Part shown: positions 59,237-64,000 of the stretch, piece after piece | Layout: each line of letters opens with the position of its first letter | Numbering within the stretch: the first letter of the stretch is position 1 | NCBI RefSeq assembly: GCF_001425685.1 | Contig: NZ_LMCY01000004.1 | Span: 141,222-205,221, forward strand | Source of the DNA: Massilia sp. Root335 | Lineage (GTDB): Bacteria; Pseudomonadota; Gammaproteobacteria; Burkholderiales; Burkholderiaceae_D | DNA: 64,000 nt | Direction of reading: 5' to 3' | Made by a program: the position numbers and the translations under genes | The notes under the pieces: model-generated | Database searches by the model: none | Told to the model about the DNA's origin: nothing | The model's input: only the letters and a program-made list of their open reading frames with translations

Positions 59237-60063
59237 TGCCGCCAACCCTGAACATCGTCGGCGCCGGCCACGTGGGGCGCGCCCTCGGCCGCCTGTTCGC
59301 GGGGCGCGGCGTGTTCGTTGTCCAGGACATCAAAACGCGCAGCAGCGACAGCGCGCGCGCGGCCGCCGCGTTCATCGGCGCCGGTACGCCCGTCGCCGGC
59401 GCGCTGCGGCCGGCCGACGTGTGGATGCTGGCCGTGGCGGACGACGCGATCGCCGACGTCGCCGCCGCGCTGGCGCAATCGGCATCGCCGGCGGGCGCGG
59501 TCGTGTTCCACTGCAGCGGCGCGAAGGCTTCTAACGAACTGGATGCGCTGCGCCGCGCGGGCGCCTCGATCGCCAGCGTGCATCCGGTGCGCAGCTTCGC
59601 CGATCCGGCCGCGGTCGCGGCGGCGTTCGACGGCACGTTCTGCGGCGTGGAGGGCGATGCCGCCGCGCTGGCGGTCCTGCTGCCCGCCTTCGAGGCGATC
59701 GGCGCGCGGCCCGTGCCGATCGACCCGACCGCCAAGACCGTTTATCACGCGGCCGCCGTGTTCGCGTCGAACTACCTCGTGACCGTCATCGATGCCGCGC
59801 TGCGTGCCTACCAGGCGGCCGGCATCCCGGCCGACGTGGCGCGCGAACTGGCGCGGCCGCTCGCCACCGAAACGTTGTCGAACGTGCTGAGGCTGGGGCC
59901 GGAGGCGGCGCTGTCCGGACCGATCGCGCGCGGCGACGCGGCGACCGTGGCGCGCCAGCATGCGGCCGTCGCGGCCTGGGACGGCCCGACGGGAGCCCTG
60001 TACGACGCGCTCGCCACGGCGACGTGGGACGTGGCGCGTCGCAAGGGTTCCGCACGCGCCTAG
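59236..60063 (+). CDS. DUF2520 Rossmann-fold protein
   Basis: This 275-aa protein has an N-terminal NAD(P)-binding motif (LNIVGAGHVGRALGRLFAGR), VFHCSGAKASNELDALRRAG and SVHPVRSFADP. Its C-terminal helical dimer domain has the order seen in DUF2520 and ketopantoate-reductase-like proteins. The reaction is unknown. It is coupled to the DUF924 gene. Confidence 0.9.
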   Translation: MPPTLNIVGAGHVGRALGRLFAGRGVFVVQDIKTRSSDSARAAAAFIGAGTPVAGALRPADVWMLAVADDAIADVAAALAQSASPAGAVVFHCSGAKASNELDALRRAGASIASVHPVRSFADPAAVAAAFDGTFCGVEGDAAALAVLLPAFEAIGARPVPIDPTAKTVYHAAAVFASNYLVTVIDAALRAYQAAGIPADVARELARPLATETLSNVLRLGPEAALSGPIARGDAATVARQHAAVAAWDGPTGALYDALATATWDVARRKGSARA

Positions 60064-60270
60064 AACGTGCGGCAACCGGCGCGTGCGGGGTCACGACCGG
60101 GCGACCCGTCCGTGCGCGAAGCGCGCGTGTGTCGTGATGATTGTCGAGAAAATTTACAATTTACGACGACATCTTTTCGCTTGCATCGTAACCCCTTGTT
60201 TTTACAAAAAAACGATATTTAGGCATCACTTTTGCTCTCTCCCGCGTTACAACAACCTAGAGAGGGAGTC

Positions 60271-60909
60271 ATGATGTTTAACAAATTTTGGAAAGCCGTT
60301 GTGGCAAGCGTAACGTTCTTCGCGAGCAGTCTGGCGGCCGCCACGCCTGTGACATTCGTTCCACCCAACGACCCGACGGGCAGGGTGTATTCGACGCATT
60401 CGAATGACGGGTATTGGAGCGGCCGCGGTATCGGTTTTACCGTGATTACCCAGGAAGGCATATCGAGCATCGGCATCTATCAAGACCTGACCAATGTGGA
60501 TCTGCACTGGGGCTTGTACGTGATCGACACCCTGGGCGATGGTTACGCGAAGACCGGGACGGTCGCATCCGGCAGTGCGAACGTCACGACCAACGGCCTC
60601 GCCTGGATCGACTTTCAATTTCCCGAGTTTTACATGACCGAACGTTGGAATTACCTGATCGAGTTCTCGTTCGACGGATTGTCGAATCAGAATTTTTTAT
60701 ACACCAATCGAAACGTGACTTGGGATCAGGGCGTCTACCGTGGACTGGAAGGCATGCAAGGGCAAGGTTTCAGCAACAATTACGCCTTACCGGCTATTCG
60801 GGTGAATGGCGCCGGCTCGACGACTGACGTGCCGGAACCGGCCTCGCTCGCGTTGCTCGGTGCCGGCGTGCTGGCGCTGGGTCTGCGCCGCCGCCGCCGC
60901 CCGAGCTGA
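60271..60909 (+). CDS. PEP-CTERM sorting domain protein
   Basis: The start is ATG 60271 or 60274 after GAGGGAG, giving about 212 aa. A signal peptide (VASVTFFASSLAAA) precedes a beta-rich domain (YWSGRGIGFTVITQEGISSI) and the C-terminal VPEPASLALLGAGVLALGLR followed by basic residues, the classic PEP-CTERM signal processed by exosortase/EpsH. The product is probably a secreted or surface protein of biofilm polysaccharide context. No exosortase is in the window. Confidence 0.93.
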   Translation: MMFNKFWKAVVASVTFFASSLAAATPVTFVPPNDPTGRVYSTHSNDGYWSGRGIGFTVITQEGISSIGIYQDLTNVDLHWGLYVIDTLGDGYAKTGTVASGSANVTTNGLAWIDFQFPEFYMTERWNYLIEFSFDGLSNQNFLYTNRNVTWDQGVYRGLEGMQGQGFSNNYALPAIRVNGAGSTTDVPEPASLALLGAGVLALGLRRRRRPS

Positions 60910-60953
60910 GCAGACATAAGTCAGCCTTATTGCGCCATTTGGCGCCATGTTGT

Positions 60954-60989
60954 AAAAAGCCTATCTGTGGGGGACAGATGGGCTTTTTT
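60954..60989 (+). terminator. Terminator after PEP-CTERM gene
   Basis: AAGCCTATCTGT (60957-60968) pairs with ACAGATGGGCTT (60974-60985), loop GGGGG, one T-G pair, followed by TTTTTT. Confidence 0.92.
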
Positions 60990-61007
60990 GTTGTTATGGA
61001 GAACACA

Positions 61008-61385
61008 ATGGTATTGACCGCATGGGCGACGCTGGCCGCACTCGGCGTCTATTTCTGGACGGGCATCATGGCCGGCTGGGCGAGAAACAAATACAAGGTC
61101 CCGGCGCCGTCCATGGACGGGCCGCTGCCGTTCCAGACCGTTCAACGGGTGCAGGCGAACACGCTGGAGCAGCTGCCGCTCGTGCTGGGCCCGTTGTGGC
61201 TGTGCGGCCACTACCTGGGCGACCGCTGGGCGGCCGCGGGCGGGCTGCTGTGGTGCGTCGGGCGGATCTTGTATGCGCTGGGGTATTACCGCGATCCGTC
61301 CAAGCGCGAGCTCGGCTTTATCGTCGGCATGGTCGCGTGCGGCGCGCTCGTCGCGGGCAGCGCGGTCGGGCTGTTGTCACAATAA
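61008..61385 (+). CDS. MAPEG family membrane protein
   Basis: ATG 61008, after GGAGA, gives 125 aa. Four hydrophobic segments and FQTVQRVQANTLEQLPLVLG, VGRILYALGYY match the MAPEG family (microsomal glutathione transferase-like). The RVQANTxE core motif is intact. It likely acts on lipophilic substrates or detoxifies with glutathione; the true substrate is unknown. A terminator separates it from the PEP-CTERM gene. Confidence 0.88.
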   Translation: MVLTAWATLAALGVYFWTGIMAGWARNKYKVPAPSMDGPLPFQTVQRVQANTLEQLPLVLGPLWLCGHYLGDRWAAAGGLLWCVGRILYALGYYRDPSKRELGFIVGMVACGALVAGSAVGLLSQ

Positions 61386-61520
61386 GTGCACAGCGCGCTG
61401 TTGCAGTAGAGCAAAATCTCGAAAACCATTGGTCGACAAAGTTCCCATACTGCAATAAGCTGTGTCTGATTTCAATTTATTGAATGGCGGCCCGATCCGC
61501 CATGCGTGGAGGAAGACAGC

Positions 61521-61883
61521 ATGCTGTTCCTGAAAAGCACCAGTGTCACCAAGGCACCCGGCATTTACGAAGTCGACGTGGCGGCCAAGCCACCCGGCAA
61601 GACGTTTGGCGTATTCCTGGCGACCGACCCCGACAATCCGCCGCGGGCCGTGCTGACCGCCCTGGCCGAGCTCGGGTTCGAGAACATCTACCAACAGAAC
61701 TATATCCACAAGGATAAGGGCAAGGTGCTCGACATGCACTTCCAGAAGAACGGCACCGACCTCTTCAACGGCTGGAAGACGGACGAATGCGCGGCCAACC
61801 TGGCCGCGATCGACACCCTGTTCGGCAACGTCGGCATCAAGATCGCGCCGCGCGTGATGAGCCTGGCCGAAGCCTACGCCTGA
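61521..61883 (+). CDS. Hypothetical protein, 120 aa
   Basis: ATG 61521 follows GGAGGA (61508-61513) at a good distance. The soluble protein has VTKAPGIYEVDVAAKPPGKT, AVLTALAELGFENIYQQNYI and GIKIAPRVMSLAEAYA, with no recognised motif. The strong binding site and coding character support it as a gene. It is convergent with the next, minus-strand gene. Confidence 0.7.
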   Translation: MLFLKSTSVTKAPGIYEVDVAAKPPGKTFGVFLATDPDNPPRAVLTALAELGFENIYQQNYIHKDKGKVLDMHFQKNGTDLFNGWKTDECAANLAAIDTLFGNVGIKIAPRVMSLAEAYA

Positions 61884-61889
61884 TCCAGG

Positions 61890-62483
61890 TCACCCCTTCG
61901 CGTCGGCGTGACTCACTTCGACGTGATACAGCGCCCACGGACAGGCTGGAAAGCGCTGCGGCAACGGCAGCGCTGCCATCTCCGGGACCCGGTCGGCGTC
62001 GTACACGGCCCATAGCGGCCCAAGGCCTCCCAGCGGCATCGGATTGCCGTCGATGTGCGTCGCGACGATGAAGCGCCGCGCGCGCGCCTGCGCGACGGGC
62101 AGTTCGACGTTGTAGCCGTCCACGGCGCGCAGCACCACGCTACCCTTGTCGTTCAATGTCGCCCCGGCATGCGCCAGCACGTCCAGCAGCAGCGGACCGC
62201 GCAGGGTATGCGGCTTGCCGTCGTATTCCAGCGTCGGGCGGATCGTCTGCTGCGGCAGCGCCAGCAGGCTGGCGTAATCGAAGGTCCACGCCTTCGTAAA
62301 AGTGACCTGGTGCTTGTGCATCATCTGGTCCAGCGCCGGGTCGAGCGGACCGCGGTTGCTGCGCGCGATGGCGCCGGTGACCGTCAGCAGGGTCGGGCCG
62401 CGCCCGGACGGTTGTGCCGCCTGGCTGGCGATGGGAAAGGCGCCGGCCGCCGCCGCGGCGCCGAGGAACTGGCGTTTGTTCAT
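61890..62483 (-). CDS. Exported molybdopterin-binding-domain oxidoreductase-like protein
   Basis: ATG 62483 gives 197 aa; the extension to 62696 reads across the divergent AlkB gene and is rejected. The N-terminus MNKRQFLGAAAAAGAFPIAS looks like a signal peptide with a KR pair. The body resembles the sulfite-oxidase/YedY-type molybdopterin fold: LTVTGAIARSNRGPLD, LRGPLLLDVLAHAGATLN, RFIVATHIDGNPMPLGGLGPLWAVYDAD. The conserved Cys that binds Mo in sulfite oxidases is not seen, so the protein may be a non-catalytic relative. Confidence 0.75.
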   Translation of the reverse strand: MNKRQFLGAAAAAGAFPIASQAAQPSGRGPTLLTVTGAIARSNRGPLDPALDQMMHKHQVTFTKAWTFDYASLLALPQQTIRPTLEYDGKPHTLRGPLLLDVLAHAGATLNDKGSVVLRAVDGYNVELPVAQARARRFIVATHIDGNPMPLGGLGPLWAVYDADRVPEMAALPLPQRFPACPWALYHVEVSHADAKG

Positions 62484-62532
62484 GAGAAAATGCCTGGTCG
62501 ATGGGATGTCGCCATCATAGCAATATTGTCGA

Positions 62533-63129
62533 ATGGATTTGTTTTCCACAGGTATGGAACTGGTCACTATCCCCATCGAGGATGGCGAATTGTCCATGCT
62601 GCCCCAGCTTCCCATGCCGATCGGCAATGCCGAGATCCTGGCGCGCCTCCTTGATGAAACGCCCTGGCGCGCCGACACCGTCGTCGTGTACGGCAAGCGC
62701 TACCTGCAGCCGCGCCTGACGGCCTGGTATGGCGAGGCGAGCTACACATATTCCGGCCTGACCCTGCAACCGCTGCCGCTGACGCCGCTGCTGGCGCAGT
62801 TGCGCGCGGCGGTCGAGCGCGTCACCGGACAGCGCTACAACAGCGTGCTGCTGAATTACTACCGCGACGGCGCCGACAGCATGGGCATGCACAGCGACGA
62901 CGAGCCGGAGCTGGGCCCGCGACCGGTCATCGCCTCGCTCAGCTATGGCGCCACCCGCACTTTTATCCTGCGCCATCGGCGCAATCAACGCACCGTGAAA
63001 CTCGACCTGACGGACGGCAGTCTGGTGTTGATGGCAGGGACCCTGCAGGCGCACTGGCGGCACGGCATCAACAAGACCGCCAAACTGGTTGGACCACGGC
63101 TCAACCTAACTTTTCGTTACGTGAGTTAA
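62533..63129 (+). CDS. AlkB-like 2-oxoglutarate/Fe(II) DNA repair dioxygenase
   Basis: This 198-aa enzyme of the AlkB type has iron ligands His120 and Asp122 (MGMHSDDEPELG), third ligand His177 (HWRHGINK) and the 2-oxoglutarate arginines of RLNLTFR (Arg189, Arg195). NYYRDGADSMGMHSDDE is the family signature. It removes alkyl groups from bases by oxidation. It resembles the ALKBH2/3-like short form more than E. coli AlkB. It is divergent from the molybdopterin gene. Confidence 0.93.
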   Translation: MDLFSTGMELVTIPIEDGELSMLPQLPMPIGNAEILARLLDETPWRADTVVVYGKRYLQPRLTAWYGEASYTYSGLTLQPLPLTPLLAQLRAAVERVTGQRYNSVLLNYYRDGADSMGMHSDDEPELGPRPVIASLSYGATRTFILRHRRNQRTVKLDLTDGSLVLMAGTLQAHWRHGINKTAKLVGPRLNLTFRYVS

Positions 63130-63309
63130 ATTGGTTTTATCTAGGCCCAATTTTCTTTAAATCACTAATGAATTTGGGGTCATTAAGTTACATTCGATTA
63201 CAAGTCTTACGACTTCTGGACGGACTTCACCAATTTGCGGTGCTATCTTGACCACATCGCGATTCGCTGGAATTGCGAACCAGTCAAACAACGCAAAGGA
63301 ATCCGCAAT

Positions 63310-63879
63310 ATGAAAAAGCTCATCGTTGCACTGATCGCAAGTACTGCCGCCATGGGCGCGGCCCAAGCCCAAACCACCCAACCGCACGCCTATGTCGGCG
63401 TCGGCATTGCGACGGCGGACCACGAGAATTCGTCGGTCGGCGGCCTGACCAACTTCGACAGCGACGGCTACAAGGCCTCGGGCAAGATCTTCGGTGGTTA
63501 TGAATTCGACCAGAACTGGGGCGCCGAAGCGGGTTACACCGACTTCCGCAACTCGGATTTCAATTACAGCGCCAACGGCACCAACGCGAGCGGCCGCACG
63601 AAGGGTTCCAGCTACTACATCGCCGGCAAGTACAACATGCCGGTGAACGACCAGTTCGCCGTGTACGGCAAGCTCGGCTTGCAGCACAGCGAGCGCAAGC
63701 TGGAAAGCGCCGCCCTGAACCTCAAGGACACCGACACCGGTGCCTACGGCGCGGTCGGCCTCCAGTACAACCTCAACCAGCAGGTGGCACTCACCGCCGA
63801 GTATGAGCGCTACGGCAAGAGCAAGTCGTTCGGCGCCAAGGCCGACGCCTGGACCGTGGGTGCGCGCTACAGCTTCTAA
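63310..63879 (+). CDS. Outer-membrane beta-barrel protein (OmpA/OmpW-like small porin)
   Basis: ATG 63310, with AAAGGA upstream, gives 189 aa. A clear signal peptide (IVALIASTAAMGAAQA) is followed by alternating strands (YVGVGIATADHEN, KIFGGYEFDQNWGAEAGYTD, YYIAGKYNMPV, GAVGLQYNLNQQVALTAEY) and a C-terminal Phe (VGARYSF), the beta-barrel assembly signal. The pattern is an eight-stranded small barrel of the OmpA-like transmembrane type without a periplasmic domain. The earlier start at 63235 is not used. Confidence 0.9.
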   Translation: MKKLIVALIASTAAMGAAQAQTTQPHAYVGVGIATADHENSSVGGLTNFDSDGYKASGKIFGGYEFDQNWGAEAGYTDFRNSDFNYSANGTNASGRTKGSSYYIAGKYNMPVNDQFAVYGKLGLQHSERKLESAALNLKDTDTGAYGAVGLQYNLNQQVALTAEYERYGKSKSFGAKADAWTVGARYSF

Positions 63880-63898
63880 GCGTCCCGGTTGAGCCAAG

Positions 63899-63926
63899 AA
63901 AAAAAGGGCCTGCGGGCCCTTTTTTT
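63899..63926 (+). terminator. Terminator after beta-barrel gene
   Basis: AAAGGGCC (63903-63910) pairs with GGCCCTTT (63915-63922), loop TGCG, with a T-run to 63926. Confidence 0.93.
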
Positions 63927-63946
63927 CGCCCGATAAATCGACAATT

Positions 63947-63959
63947 CGGGGTCAGAGCC
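63947..63959. repeat. Single copy of the GGGGTCAGAGCC REP-like core
   Basis: CGGGGTCAGAGCC matches the arms of the inverted pair at 44324-44391. Its partner, if any, lies beyond the window end. Confidence 0.6.
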
Positions 63960-64000
63960 TAATGCCGTTAAGTTAAGGTTCTTCGAAGGCGGCGCTCGGG

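Noticed and set aside
60271..60909. Linked exosortase system for the PEP-CTERM protein
   Set aside because: No exosortase or polysaccharide genes lie in the window, so only the substrate protein is claimed.

Overview
The window looks like chromosomal DNA of a high-GC betaproteobacterium, most likely Oxalobacteraceae (Massilia or a close relative). This is inferred from the gene families and their order: argB next to a pyrimidine 5'-nucleotidase and slmA, mnmG-rsmG-parA-parB-atpIBEFHAGDC, a PEP-CTERM protein, a PabB-PabC fusion and betaproteobacterial tRNAs. No database search was possible.

Layout. 1-4.2 kb is accessory: the 3' end of a TonB-dependent receptor, a small peptide with a double-glycine leader, a possible insertion-sequence end with a gene remnant, and a lower-GC OmpA-like lipoprotein. 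4.2-21.7 kb is mostly housekeeping: glmS, an Lrp regulator, glmU, a lipoprotein, rsmD, coaD, a ferredoxin, a chemoreceptor, a LysR regulator, a second Lrp regulator divergent from a type B putA, ald and a nucleosidase. 21.8-22.9 kb has no gene but is highly structured. It carries three diverged copies of a module with DnaA boxes, DnaA-trio-like triplets and AT-rich DNA, and is the best candidate for a replication origin. 23-31 kb holds a GMC oxidoreductase, a branched-chain amino-acid type ABC transporter, an epoxide-hydrolase-like enzyme and a TSUP permease. 31-44.3 kb is the origin-proximal block: three parS sites, mnmG, rsmG, parA, parB and the full F1Fo ATP synthase operon with a clear promoter and terminator. 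44.4-64 kb is mixed metabolism and repair: CoA-binding protein, PPK2, glutathione peroxidase, pabBC, slmA, HAD nucleotidase, tRNA-Asp, tRNA-Thr, argB, PHB depolymerase, MBL hydrolase, nitronate monooxygenase, hpt, aminopeptidase P, MgtC, PEP-CTERM protein, MAPEG protein, AlkB and an outer-membrane barrel.

How the parts fit. ParA/ParB act on the parS sites around mnmG-rsmG to segregate the origin region. The DnaA-box array lies about 8 kb from the nearest parS, which supports reading it as origin DNA even though dnaA is not in the window. The Lrp regulator next to putA probably replaces the DNA-binding domain that this PutA lacks. The most interesting item is the triplicated DnaA-trio/DnaA-box array. 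The double-glycine peptide next to a TonB receptor is second.
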